64,000 nt of DNA from Muribaculaceae bacterium Isolate-036 (Harlan) (GTDB lineage Bacteria; Bacteroidota; Bacteroidia; Bacteroidales; Muribaculaceae): NCBI GenBank assembly GCA_003833075.1, contig RIAY01000001.1, forward strand, positions 186,001-250,000, written 5' to 3'. The position numbers and the translations under genes were made by a program. Positions within the stretch are counted from its first letter, which is position 1, and each line of letters starts with the position of its first letter. Under the pieces are notes generated by a model. The model made no database searches. It had not been told where the DNA came from and was given only the letters and a program-made list of their open reading frames with translations. Below, piece after piece: positions 27,982 through 35,684 of this stretch.

Positions 27982-28074
27982 GTTGCGCTTTAATAAACTG
28001 ATTTATCAGTTCCCTAATTTTATTTACACCTAATTATCCATTATTATGATTCTGAAGCGAAATAAATTAACGTT
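27947..28074 (-). ncRNA. Candidate small RNA of about 128 nt
   Basis: A self-contained minus-strand transcription unit in a gap with no gene. A good promoter (28081-28113) points left. A strong intrinsic terminator (27947-27981) ends it about 128 nt later. Between them no sizeable reading frame exists. A second small hairpin (AACTGA-TTTA-TCAGTT, plus-strand 27996-28011) sits in the middle. I could not match it to a known RNA family. Plus-strand sequence across the terminator happens to encode a short ORF, which I regard as chance. Confidence 0.5.
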
Positions 28075-28080
28075 TCGATG

Positions 28081-28113
28081 CAAAAATAATAACAATTTTA
28101 TACATATGCCAAA
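28081..28113 (-). promoter_or_regulatory. Promoter for the candidate small RNA
   Basis: On the minus strand TTTG (28110-28113) and TATTTTTG (28081-28088), a full match to TAnnTTTG, with about 21 bp between. The predicted start is near 28074. Confidence 0.6.
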
Positions 28114-28142
28114 TATTGTATCGATTTTTTTGAAAAAAAGAG

Positions 28143-28179
28143 TTTTATAACGATTTAAAAATCTGCAATCGTTATAAAA
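28143..28179. promoter_or_regulatory. Perfect 13-bp inverted repeat, possible operator
   Basis: Arms TTTTATAACGATT (28143-28155) and AATCGTTATAAAA (28167-28179) with an 11-nt spacer. It lies between the small-RNA promoter and the lacI-type gene's promoter (-33 at 28256). It could be a binding site for the adjacent LacI-family regulator, whose operators are palindromic, but this is inference. Confidence 0.45.
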
Positions 28180-28255
28180 TATAGATTTTTAGTGACACAG
28201 GTAAAATGTAACTCAGAAAATTTTAGAAATTTGTAGAAAATAATATGCAATTCAG

Positions 28256-28286
28256 TTGCAGAAGTATATTTTTTGTATTATCTTTG
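28256..28286 (+). promoter_or_regulatory. Promoter of the lacI-family gene
   Basis: TTG at 28256-28258, 20 bp, then TATCTTTG at 28279-28286: an exact Bacteroidetes promoter. It leaves a 5' untranslated leader of about 275 nt. Confidence 0.75.
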
Positions 28287-28425
28287 CCAAGTAATGATTT
28301 GAATGGGGCAGGATGGGATTCGTTGTTTTCTGTCATTGATACTCATTGCAGAGAAAATTTAACCTGAATCATATGTAAGATACTTTGGAGTCAATTCTTT
28401 TCATACTCATGAATGGTTTTTCGGT

Positions 28426-28488
28426 GAATCTCACCGGGTCTCATCAGTCGCATAGTCCGCTATGCCTTTTCTTCAGCTTGTGAGATTC
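28426..28488 (+). promoter_or_regulatory. Structured 5' leader of the lacI-family mRNA
   Basis: Nested complementarity: the outer stem GAATCTCAC (28426-28434) pairs with GTGAGATTC (28480-28488), and the inner hairpin is GCATAG-TCCG-CTATGC (28450-28465). It sits 80 nt before the start codon in an unusually long leader. No riboswitch class recognised. Confidence 0.45.
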
Positions 28489-28567
28489 CCTTGAAAATTC
28501 CTCTTCATGTGAATGAGATTTAAATCCAGACACTGTCTTGAAATAGCATTTTATTATCACTAATCAT

Positions 28568-29593
28568 ATGAAACGCGTAACGATCAAAGATATTGCCAGT
28601 CATTTGTGCCTTTCGGTTTCCACAGTGTCGAGAGCGCTTGCCGATGACAAAAATATCCGCAAGGAAACGAAGGAGAAGATTTTTGCGGCTGCCCGTGAAC
28701 TGGGTTATGCCAGAAATGTTATAGCAGCCAATCTTCGAACCGGCAGAAGCCATACGGTAGGAGTGTTGGTTGACCAGATGGTTTCTCCGTATGCAGCCAG
28801 AATTATCAAAGGCATAAACCGCGTGATGCGTGAGCATGGCATTTATGTGGTTACATGCGATGCCGATAACGATCCGTCAATAGAAAGAGATTATCTCAAC
28901 ATGGTCAAAAGTTCTTTTTTTGACGGTCTGATTATTGCCCATTGCAACAATGCGGACAATAGCGGGTTGTTTAAAGAATTGAATGACAAGGGACTTCCGA
29001 TGGTGTTTCTGCGCAGTTCGCTTGACGGACTTGACGCTCCTGTGGTTTGTGTCAACAGTTATGACAAGGGGTTCTTTCTTGTGGATCACCTTGTCTGCTC
29101 AGGACGCAGACGTATAGTCAATGTCAAAGGTCCATCTTTGAGCGGAGAGGTGAGAGATCTTGACAAAGCATATGTCGATGTCATGAATAAGTTCGGTATT
29201 CCGGTAATCGCGGAATTGCAGTTGTCGGCGGGAGTTGACATGTTGTCAGGTCGAGAAGTGGCAGACCGTCTGATTGACAGCGGAGTGGATTTTGATGCGG
29301 TTTTCGCCATTAACGAAATAGTTGCCATTGGAGTGATGAACCGGCTGATGGAGCGCGGTGTGAAAGTTCCCGATGATGTTTCAGTGGCGGCGTTTACCGG
29401 TTCCATGCTTTCGGAAATGGTCTATCCGTCGATGACGTCTGTCGAAGCTCCGTTGGAAGACATGGGGCGTAGGGCAGCTGAGCTGCTTGTAGATATGATC
29501 AATCATCCGGGGGTCAGACATTCCGGTATTATAATAGATGCAAGGATACGTATCCGCCAATCATCAGATATCACACAGAAACCTGCCCTTTGA
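28568..29593 (+). CDS. LacI-family transcriptional regulator
   Basis: A 341-residue repressor-type protein. The N-terminal HTH is [24 protein letters not shown] (about 3-26) with the hinge-helix region [22 protein letters not shown] (about 46-67). The periplasmic-binding-protein-like effector domain covers about 61-335, including the C-terminal pattern [22 protein letters not shown]. No carbohydrate genes are beside it, so the effector is unknown. It is alone in its transcription unit with a long structured leader. The 3' end overlaps the convergent thyA gene by 23 bp. Confidence 0.93.
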   Translation: MKRVTIKDIASHLCLSVSTVSRALADDKNIRKETKEKIFAAARELGYARNVIAANLRTGRSHTVGVLVDQMVSPYAARIIKGINRVMREHGIYVVTCDADNDPSIERDYLNMVKSSFFDGLIIAHCNNADNSGLFKELNDKGLPMVFLRSSLDGLDAPVVCVNSYDKGFFLVDHLVCSGRRRIVNVKGPSLSGEVRDLDKAYVDVMNKFGIPVIAELQLSAGVDMLSGREVADRLIDSGVDFDAVFAINEIVAIGVMNRLMERGVKVPDDVSVAAFTGSMLSEMVYPSMTSVEAPLEDMGRRAAELLVDMINHPGVRHSGIIIDARIRIRQSSDITQKPAL

Positions 29594-30365
29594 TTGCCGG
29601 GTGGGGATCATATCCTTCAAGAGAGAAATCGTCGTAGCAGAAGCCGAATATATCCTTTATATCAGGGTTTATCGACATACGTGGCAGTTCACGAGGGGTG
29701 CGGCTCAGCTGTTCCCTGACCTGGCCAAGGTGGTTGGTGTAGATATGCGCGTCTCCGAGAGTGTGTATGAATTCTCCGGGTTCAAGTCCGCAAACCTGAG
29801 CCATCATCATGCATAACAACGCGTAGCTTGCAATATTGAATGGCACCCCGAGAAAACAGTCGGCACTGCGCTGATACAGCTGCAGTGAAAGTTTCCCCTC
29901 GCTTACGTAAAACTGGAAGAAAGCATGGCAGGGGGGGAGGTTCATGTTTTTCAGATCTGCCACATTCCATGCGCTTACGATAATACGCCGGGAGTCGGGG
30001 TTCTCTTTGATATCTCTGACCGCTTCTGAAATCTGGTCGATGAATCCGCCCTCATAGTCACGCCAGGAACGCCACTGATATCCGTATATGTGTCCGAGTT
30101 CGCCGTCAGGATCCGCCCATTCATTCCAGATTCTGACACCATGTTCCTGCAGATAGCGCACGTTTGTGTCACCCTTCAGGAACCACAGCAGTTCATAAAT
30201 GATGCTTTTAAGATGCACTTTCTTCGTTGTCAGCAAAGGAAAACCCTTGCTGAGGTCGAAACGCATCTGGTATCCGAATGTGGATATGGTTCCTGTGCCG
30301 GTTCTGTCTTCTTTGACATGACCGTTTTCGAGAATGTGTCTGAGAAGGTTGAGATATGGTGTCAT
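29571..30365 (-). CDS. thyA: Thymidylate synthase
   Basis: A 264-residue homodimeric cytoplasmic enzyme making dTMP from dUMP with methylene-tetrahydrofolate. It begins [25 protein letters not shown], and the catalytic cysteine lies in [19 protein letters not shown]. The folate and dUMP-binding patterns [20 protein letters not shown] and [14 protein letters not shown] are intact. Length equals that of E. coli ThyA. It is convergent with, and overlaps, the lacI-type gene. Confidence 0.98.
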   Translation of the reverse strand: MTPYLNLLRHILENGHVKEDRTGTGTISTFGYQMRFDLSKGFPLLTTKKVHLKSIIYELLWFLKGDTNVRYLQEHGVRIWNEWADPDGELGHIYGYQWRSWRDYEGGFIDQISEAVRDIKENPDSRRIIVSAWNVADLKNMNLPPCHAFFQFYVSEGKLSLQLYQRSADCFLGVPFNIASYALLCMMMAQVCGLEPGEFIHTLGDAHIYTNHLGQVREQLSRTPRELPRMSINPDIKDIFGFCYDDFSLEGYDPHPAIKGQVSV

Positions 30366-30399
30366 GGTGTTTTCTTTTTATGTTGTCTTTGGCTTATGA

Positions 30400-31221
30400 T
30401 CATGGTTGTGGCTGTTTGCTTTTGCGGAAAAGGGGAGTTGCCGGACGGTTTCTGTTCGGCTGGAATCTGATTGCCTCCTCAGGGCATACGGCAAGACAGT
30501 CGAAACAGCGTATGCACCGCGAGTTGTCAACGTAGGCACTTACAGTCTTTATGCAGGAAGACTTGCAGTTTTCTTCGCATTTACCGCAATACACGCATTT
30601 GTCCCGGTCTATTTCAATGTGGTATATATTGTGTTCGTAAAGAAGCCCCATCGCAGTGCCGAGCGGGCAGATGTGTGTGCAGAACTCTCGTCCGCGCAGC
30701 AGTGAATATGCAGCAATCATTACGAATGACACTATTCCGGCTGTTATGCCTGTTCCGATTCCCAGCCCGAGATTTATCCAGGTTGCCTCAATCGCCGAAG
30801 GGTTGATCGCCGAGGCGATGTTTCGCATGATATTCCACGGTTCTATTATATAGGGCACCGCCACCGCTCCTGCCAGAAGGCATATTGCGTATATCATCAG
30901 AATATGTATCGGCAGTCTTGTCTGTTTGCGGTAACTGAATTTCTTGTTGAGTGCCGGTATTCTGCGGCGTATCCTTATGAATAAGTCAGACAGAGTGCCT
31001 ATTGGGCATACGGTCGAGCAATATATCCGTCCGAAAATGAAAGTGATAACAAGCCATGTCAGAATAGCGCCTATGGCGGTTGTGCCGGCGGACAGAATTA
31101 TCTGCGCTTTTTTCGACACAACCGCCATAGGATGCACCTGCGGCCCGATGAAAAGGTAGGCAACAGTGGCGACAAAGAAAAATATCGCCAGAAATATGCG
31201 GAATATCCGTATTTGTCTCAC
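30400..31221 (-). CDS. NapH/CcoG-like membrane 4Fe-4S protein
   Basis: A 273-residue inner-membrane protein with about five helices and cytoplasmic iron-sulfur sites. Two membrane-border motifs, YCSTVCPIG and FCTHICPLG, are of the CxxxCP type that marks the NapH/RdxA/YccM group. Two C-terminal ferredoxin-type 4Fe-4S motifs follow: CVYCGKCEENCKSSC and CIRCFDCLAVCP. It probably moves electrons across or along the membrane; the partner is not evident from the neighbours (yidC upstream, thyA downstream). It lies 10 bp downstream of yidC. Confidence 0.85.
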   Translation of the reverse strand: MRQIRIFRIFLAIFFFVATVAYLFIGPQVHPMAVVSKKAQIILSAGTTAIGAILTWLVITFIFGRIYCSTVCPIGTLSDLFIRIRRRIPALNKKFSYRKQTRLPIHILMIYAICLLAGAVAVPYIIEPWNIMRNIASAINPSAIEATWINLGLGIGTGITAGIVSFVMIAAYSLLRGREFCTHICPLGTAMGLLYEHNIYHIEIDRDKCVYCGKCEENCKSSCIKTVSAYVDNSRCIRCFDCLAVCPEEAIRFQPNRNRPATPLFRKSKQPQP

Positions 31222-31230
31222 TTTGTCATA

Positions 31231-33333
31231 TCATCTTTTACCGCCGCGCTGCTGTTGTTTCTGCTGCTCGCGGAGCATTGCCTGCTGCTGACGCTGCATC
31301 TCTTCAAGGCGAGCCATGAAGCCGGATTTCTTACGCGGTTTCTTTGAAGCCTCCGCCATTGCCTTTCTTACGTCTTCCTCTTTGATTATGTAGCGGAAAG
31401 CGTAGGTCTGGATAATGGTGATAAGAAGAGACAGGAAGTAATAATAAGAGAGTCCTGCCGCATAGTTGTTGAAGAATACAAGGAAGAAGAGCGGCATCAG
31501 ATACATCATCCATTTCATGCCCGGCATTGTGCTCGGCTGGTTCTGCATGTTGATGTATGTGTATATGATGTTGGTGGCAGTCATCAGAAGGCAGAACAGG
31601 GAGATGTGGTTTCCGAAATATTCTGTGATGAAAGGTATGTTTCCGCTCCAGGAGATAATCGCGTCGGGAGCCGAAAGGTCATGCGCCCAGAGGAAGCTCT
31701 GTCCGCGAAGCTCGATGCAGCTCGGGAAGAAGCTGAACATGGCGAAGAGAATCGGCATCTGGAGAAGCATCGGCAGGCATCCCGACATCGGACTTGCTCC
31801 GGCTTTGGAATAGAGAGCCATGGTTTTCTGCTGGCGTATCATGGCGTTCTCAGCGCCGGGATACTTGTCGTTGATCGCCTTTATGTCCGGTGCGAGCACA
31901 CGCATCTTCGCCTGGCTCTTGTAGCTCTTGTAGGTGAGCGGGAAAAGCACAAGCTTGATGAAGATTGTGAGCAGAAGGATGATGATCCCGTAATTGGAGA
32001 TGAATTTGCCGAGGAATGTGAACACCGGTATGATGACGCCGGTGTTGATCCAGCGGAAAAGGCTCCAGCCGAGAGGAATGAGCTTTGTCATCTTGAGGTC
32101 CTCGCCCGCTTCCACCTCTTTGTCGAGATGCGAAAGGAGGGGATAGAGGTTCGGACCGATGAAAAGGTGGAAATTCACCGGGTTGCCGCTGTTCCAGTCA
32201 TAATCGTTGACCACTGCTGCGGCAGTCATGCTTTTGAGATAGTCCTGACCTTTGATTATCTCAGATGAGAAATCCGCGGTGTTGAAAGGGCGGTCAGCTA
32301 TCATTACAGTAGAGAAGAACTGATTCTTGAAAGCGATCCAGCGCACTTTCGACTGGCGTTCCTCGCTGTCGTTCTTCGATTCGGAGAGGTGTTCCACGGA
32401 TCCGCCGGCGAATTTATAATATATGCCGGAGTTTCTTTCCTCAAACATTTTTCCTTTCTCCTGACGGTGAAGATCCTGCTGCCAGTCAAGACCGAGGTTG
32501 CGTGCATTGCTCTGCACTATGTCCGCCATGGCGTTCTGTACTATTCTCAGGCGGACAACATAACTTTCGCCTTTGGGCAAGGTATATTCCATTCCCCAGT
32601 ATGCGCCGTCGCCCATGTCAAGAGCCATAAGCACAGTGGAGTCGTTGAGCTGTCTGGGGGTGAAACAGAGGTCGGCGGTCTCCACCGGCTGGGGCAGCGG
32701 CAGCTGGAAGTTGAACCGGTTGCGGTCGCCTTCGAAAATGACAACTTTCTCTTTTCTTTTCTCAGTCTCGTCAGAAGAATATTCGGTGTCATATTTCTTC
32801 AGTTCAGCGCGGGTTATCGAACCTGATTTCGCGCTAAGCTCAAGCTTAAGCACATCATTTTCCAGAAGCACCTTTGAATCGGAACTACCGAGGAATTTTG
32901 AGAACTTGCCGTAGCGTCCCAGCGATTCGGACATAGCCTTTACAGCTGCAATCGCCTTGCGTTGGCGGTCAATGCCCACTTTCTTTATGTCGCCTCGGGT
33001 TATGTCACCCCAGGCGAGCTTGTCGCCGTCGACCTCCACTGTTCCCCAGATTGAATCACCTGCGAGAGTAAGGTTAACCGGACCCTGTGTGAGACGGTAT
33101 GCGCGGGTTGAGTCGGAAAGGGTTTCCGGAACACCGTTGTCAACGATGTTTTTCACGAGCCATTCGTGTTCAGTGGGACTAAGTGAGTCGGCGAGAGCAG
33201 CCACCGGGGTGCCCTGCGATGTTCTTTCAGACTCGGTGTTGCTGTCGCTGTCAGTGTGTTTGGGCTGCAGCCACATGAAAATCAGGAAAACGGCAAGCAT
33301 CATAAGCAGACCGTTAAGCGTATTCTTATCCAT
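31231..33333 (-). CDS. yidC: Membrane protein insertase YidC
   Basis: A 700-residue YidC/Oxa1 insertase. It begins with a membrane helix (NGLLMMLAVFLIFMWLQP), followed by a large periplasmic beta-supersandwich domain (about 55-390). The conserved insertase core runs from about 425 (NYGIIILLLTIFIKLVLFPLTYKSYKSQAKM), with GCLPMLLQMPILFAMFSFFP. The C-terminus is Gln/Arg-rich (QRQQQAMLREQQKQQQRGGKR), suited to ribosome contact. It has its own promoter at 33383-33413. In related genomes pyrG commonly precedes yidC; here purF-like and restriction-modification genes intervene. Confidence 0.97.
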   Translation of the reverse strand: MDKNTLNGLLMMLAVFLIFMWLQPKHTDSDSNTESERTSQGTPVAALADSLSPTEHEWLVKNIVDNGVPETLSDSTRAYRLTQGPVNLTLAGDSIWGTVEVDGDKLAWGDITRGDIKKVGIDRQRKAIAAVKAMSESLGRYGKFSKFLGSSDSKVLLENDVLKLELSAKSGSITRAELKKYDTEYSSDETEKRKEKVVIFEGDRNRFNFQLPLPQPVETADLCFTPRQLNDSTVLMALDMGDGAYWGMEYTLPKGESYVVRLRIVQNAMADIVQSNARNLGLDWQQDLHRQEKGKMFEERNSGIYYKFAGGSVEHLSESKNDSEERQSKVRWIAFKNQFFSTVMIADRPFNTADFSSEIIKGQDYLKSMTAAAVVNDYDWNSGNPVNFHLFIGPNLYPLLSHLDKEVEAGEDLKMTKLIPLGWSLFRWINTGVIIPVFTFLGKFISNYGIIILLLTIFIKLVLFPLTYKSYKSQAKMRVLAPDIKAINDKYPGAENAMIRQQKTMALYSKAGASPMSGCLPMLLQMPILFAMFSFFPSCIELRGQSFLWAHDLSAPDAIISWSGNIPFITEYFGNHISLFCLLMTATNIIYTYINMQNQPSTMPGMKWMMYLMPLFFLVFFNNYAAGLSYYYFLSLLITIIQTYAFRYIIKEEDVRKAMAEASKKPRKKSGFMARLEEMQRQQQAMLREQQKQQQRGGKR

Positions 33334-33382
33334 TAACCGGAATAATTATTGGGTTGTGGTTTTATTATTTACTTACAAAATG

Positions 33383-33413
33383 CAAAGTTAATCCAAATTC
33401 ATGGAATTTGCAA
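33383..33413 (-). promoter_or_regulatory. Promoter of yidC
   Basis: On the minus strand TTG (33411-33413), 20 bp, TAACTTTG (33383-33390): an exact match to the Bacteroidetes consensus, about 50 bp before the start. Confidence 0.75.
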
Positions 33414-33467
33414 TATTTAGAATTTGTCTGTTTTTCACGATATTCATGTATGTTGCAAAATATCAGA

Positions 33468-34832
33468 CTAATCGAACAGGCTGGGTTGTCTGTGACGTGA
33501 TTGTATTGTAGATGTCCCGGTTCTTAAGTCTTTTACAACTACAAGTTTTTTCTGTGCATTCAGGATTGACAGGACTTCTTCGGAACACTCTGATGTCGCG
33601 GAAGGATTCATCTTTTCCATTTCATTAAGCATCCTTATTATGGCTCTGCCTACGGCCCATGCAAGATTTACAGGTACAGCGTTGCCGATTTGTTTATATT
33701 GATCACTTAATGTGCCTTTAAACATCCAATTGTCAGGGAATGTCTGAATTCTTGCGTATTCTCTTATGCTCAAGGGTCTTGTAAATAAGGGATGGCATCT
33801 TTCCGTTTGCTTTTGACAGGGAGAGCATGTCAGGGTCAGAGATGGCTCTTCAAGGGAAAGTCTTCTTGCCATTCCAGTTTTTCCGCCTCCCAGATACCAG
33901 CTTCCGCCCATGTAGTCTCTGGCAACATCATCCGGAAGATCTCTCCAGTCTCCGCCCGGCGGCACAAGTTCAAGAACCTTTTGTTTCTTTAATGGATATG
34001 ATGCACCGTTCGATTCTGGTACATCAGTATCGTATATTTCGCTTTTGTAAAAGGCATCCTTAAGGGTCATTATGCGGCTGAAAGGAGACGGCCATTCAAA
34101 TCTGGCGATAGGTGCCAGGTCATTTCTTACGGCAATAAGTATGATGCGCTCCCTTTTCTGAGGAACCTGATATTTGATTGCTTTCAATACTCTCGGAGGA
34201 ATCAAAGTATACCCCAATTCGTATATTATGTTGCAGATAGTCTTGAATGTGCGGCCATTGTCGTGAGAAACTAGTCCCTTTACATTTTCACCCATGAAAA
34301 CTTTTGGCTGTATTTCTTTTACGGCTCTTGCCAATTCAAAAAACATAGTGCCCCGGATGTCATTAAAACCTCCCTGTTTTCCTGCGTAAGAAAACGCCTG
34401 ACAAGGGAAACCGCCTGAAAGAAAATCTATTTTTCCACGCAATGGAGTGAAGTCGATATGGCGTACATCGCCTTCAATTATGTTCCATTCCGGACGGTTC
34501 ACTCTGAGTGTATTGCATGCCGATTTGTCAAATTCATTAAGCAACACATGTCTGAACCCTGCTTTTTCCATTCCCAATGCCATGCCTCCACCTCCGGCAA
34601 AGAGTTCTATTGAATTGAATACCCGCACCGGTCGTGTAGTAAATTCATCTGACCACCGGCTGTCAAGCATTTCAGCCACATCCTCGATATCTCTCAGGTC
34701 TTCCATTTCGAAACCTGATATTCCGAGGGGAGTTTTAAATGATTTATATTTTCCTTTGCCCGCCCAACCTTTTATTGTTGCGGATGAGGTGCCGAGCAGG
34801 GCAGCGAGATTGTTTTCAGAGATAAAAGTCAT
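33468..34832 (-). CDS. Type II DNA (cytosine-5) methyltransferase with N-terminal HTH-like segment
   Basis: A 454-residue m5C methyltransferase. Motif I is ELFAGGGGMALGMEKAGF (about 76-93), the catalytic C144 is in GGFPCQAFSYAG, motif VI is ENV (182-184), motif VIII is QKRERIILIAVR, and motif X is QIGNAVPVNLAWAVG. The target-recognition region lies between VIII and IX. The first about 45 residues (ENNLAALLGTSSATIKGWAG) look like a helix-turn-helix, as in m5C enzymes that repress their own operon. Its start overlaps the endonuclease stop by 4 bp. Both genes look AT-richer than the flanking core genes. It ends with TAG. Confidence 0.93.
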   Translation of the reverse strand: MTFISENNLAALLGTSSATIKGWAGKGKYKSFKTPLGISGFEMEDLRDIEDVAEMLDSRWSDEFTTRPVRVFNSIELFAGGGGMALGMEKAGFRHVLLNEFDKSACNTLRVNRPEWNIIEGDVRHIDFTPLRGKIDFLSGGFPCQAFSYAGKQGGFNDIRGTMFFELARAVKEIQPKVFMGENVKGLVSHDNGRTFKTICNIIYELGYTLIPPRVLKAIKYQVPQKRERIILIAVRNDLAPIARFEWPSPFSRIMTLKDAFYKSEIYDTDVPESNGASYPLKKQKVLELVPPGGDWRDLPDDVARDYMGGSWYLGGGKTGMARRLSLEEPSLTLTCSPCQKQTERCHPLFTRPLSIREYARIQTFPDNWMFKGTLSDQYKQIGNAVPVNLAWAVGRAIIRMLNEMEKMNPSATSECSEEVLSILNAQKKLVVVKDLRTGTSTIQSRHRQPSLFD

Positions 34833-35545
34833 AATCCTCCCTTTTCGGTTATTTCTGCTGCGATTTCTTTAATCTTCTTTTCAATAAGAACACTTCCGTC
34901 GATTTTATCTTCTTCGACTACTTGTCCGAAAGCCTTTGATAATTTGTAATAAAAATTGTTGTCTCCAGTCAGGTGCTCCCAAAAATCCGCACCGCATAAA
35001 ACGGGATAGTGGGCATCGATGACTTTATAGTTTGCTGACAAATCGTTTTTTTCTCCATATAAAACTCCTACAATAAGGTCATCGAACTGAAGGTGCATCT
35101 TGTCGAGTCTTGATTTATTCATGAGATACTTGAAATGTCCAAGTATTGTGGCAATGTCATCTTTGTTGATTGTCTGCGGTCCTGCCTTGCACTGGCAATA
35201 TTTGCGTCTATTGTCAATTGCATCAATGAATTCGATGTCTATGCCTTCAATTCCGGAAGCGCATCCGGTCACTTCTTCAAGGCTTGAGATAAAAGTCTGT
35301 ATGTTCTGACCAAAGCTTGTGCTCAGACTTGTGGCAAGAATACGTGGATATACAAGAGCCTTGGCGAGCGATTCCGGCTTTGTGTTTCCACACAGGAACG
35401 CTGCCAGATAATTCACAAGGAAAGGATTGATATTGAATTTCCTGAGTTGAAGATTGTCGAGATTCTTCAGATGGTTAGGAATTATAATCCTTCTGAAATA
35501 TTCTTTCCCGCTATTGAGGATAGCCTCTTTCTGATTTTCTGTCAT
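34829..35545 (-). CDS. Type II restriction endonuclease, probably PmeII-like
   Basis: A 238-residue protein. The start is the ATG at 35545, giving MTENQKEAILNSGKEYFRR; an open frame reaches 35611 but runs into the inverted repeat. The nuclease centre is read as GIDIEFIDAIDNRRKYCQCKAGP: acidic residues near 103-107 and Q-C-K at 118-120, a PD-(D/E)xK-type arrangement. The later segments DDLIVGVLYGE and DFWEHLTGDNNFYY resemble the PmeII/Eco47II-like endonucleases; this is from memory and unverified. It is coupled to the methyltransferase by an ATGA overlap with the endonuclease first, so expression must be controlled to avoid self-cutting. Confidence 0.75.
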   Translation of the reverse strand: MTENQKEAILNSGKEYFRRIIIPNHLKNLDNLQLRKFNINPFLVNYLAAFLCGNTKPESLAKALVYPRILATSLSTSFGQNIQTFISSLEEVTGCASGIEGIDIEFIDAIDNRRKYCQCKAGPQTINKDDIATILGHFKYLMNKSRLDKMHLQFDDLIVGVLYGEKNDLSANYKVIDAHYPVLCGADFWEHLTGDNNFYYKLSKAFGQVVEEDKIDGSVLIEKKIKEIAAEITEKGGL

Positions 35546-35562
35546 GACCGTTGTTGTGAAAT

Positions 35563-35612
35563 TTTGTATTCTGCAAGCCAAATGCAACTTGAGATGGCTT
35601 GTAGAATACAAA
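35563..35612. promoter_or_regulatory. 18-bp inverted repeat in the restriction-modification leader
   Basis: Arms TTTGTATTCTGCAAGCCA (35563-35580) and TGGCTTGTAGAATACAAA (35595-35612), complementary at 17 of 18 positions plus a G-U, with a 14-nt spacer. It lies between the probable -7 box and the endonuclease start codon, where it could be an operator or a leader hairpin. Confidence 0.7.
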
Positions 35613-35616
35613 TATA
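35609..35616 (-). promoter_or_regulatory. -7 box of the restriction-modification operon
   Basis: TATATTTG on the minus strand, an exact TAnnTTTG. No well-placed TTG upstream, so a weak or activator-dependent promoter. Its distal end overlaps the inverted repeat by 4 bp. Confidence 0.5.
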
Positions 35617-35655
35617 ATAAAAAATTTTTTCGTGTGAAACAGTCAGTAGGTGTTG

Positions 35656-35676
35656 TTTCTAAGAAATTGTTTAAAC
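35656..35676. repeat. Dispersed motif copy 3
   Basis: Plus strand TTTCTAAGAAATTGTTTAAAC, just past the purF-like stop codon. It is partly palindromic. Confidence 0.45.
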
Positions 35677-35684
35677 AGAGTCGG

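Noticed and set aside
27930-28001. Small plus-strand ORF MKHIHIKRAGVSHDI... spanning the terminator hairpin
   Set aside because: It simply translates the GC-rich terminator stem of the opposite-strand unit; no promoter or downstream gene fits a leader peptide.
28381-28500. Hammerhead-like core on the minus strand (CTGATGAG ... ACCGAAA) near 28420-28450
   Set aside because: The stem next to CTGATGA does not pair with the bases before GAAA, and no NUH cleavage site with a closing stem III is present.
29931-29937. G7 run inside thyA as a slippage site
   Set aside because: It encodes the conserved active-site PPC segment and is shorter than the two G9 tracts; ordinary coding constraint explains it.
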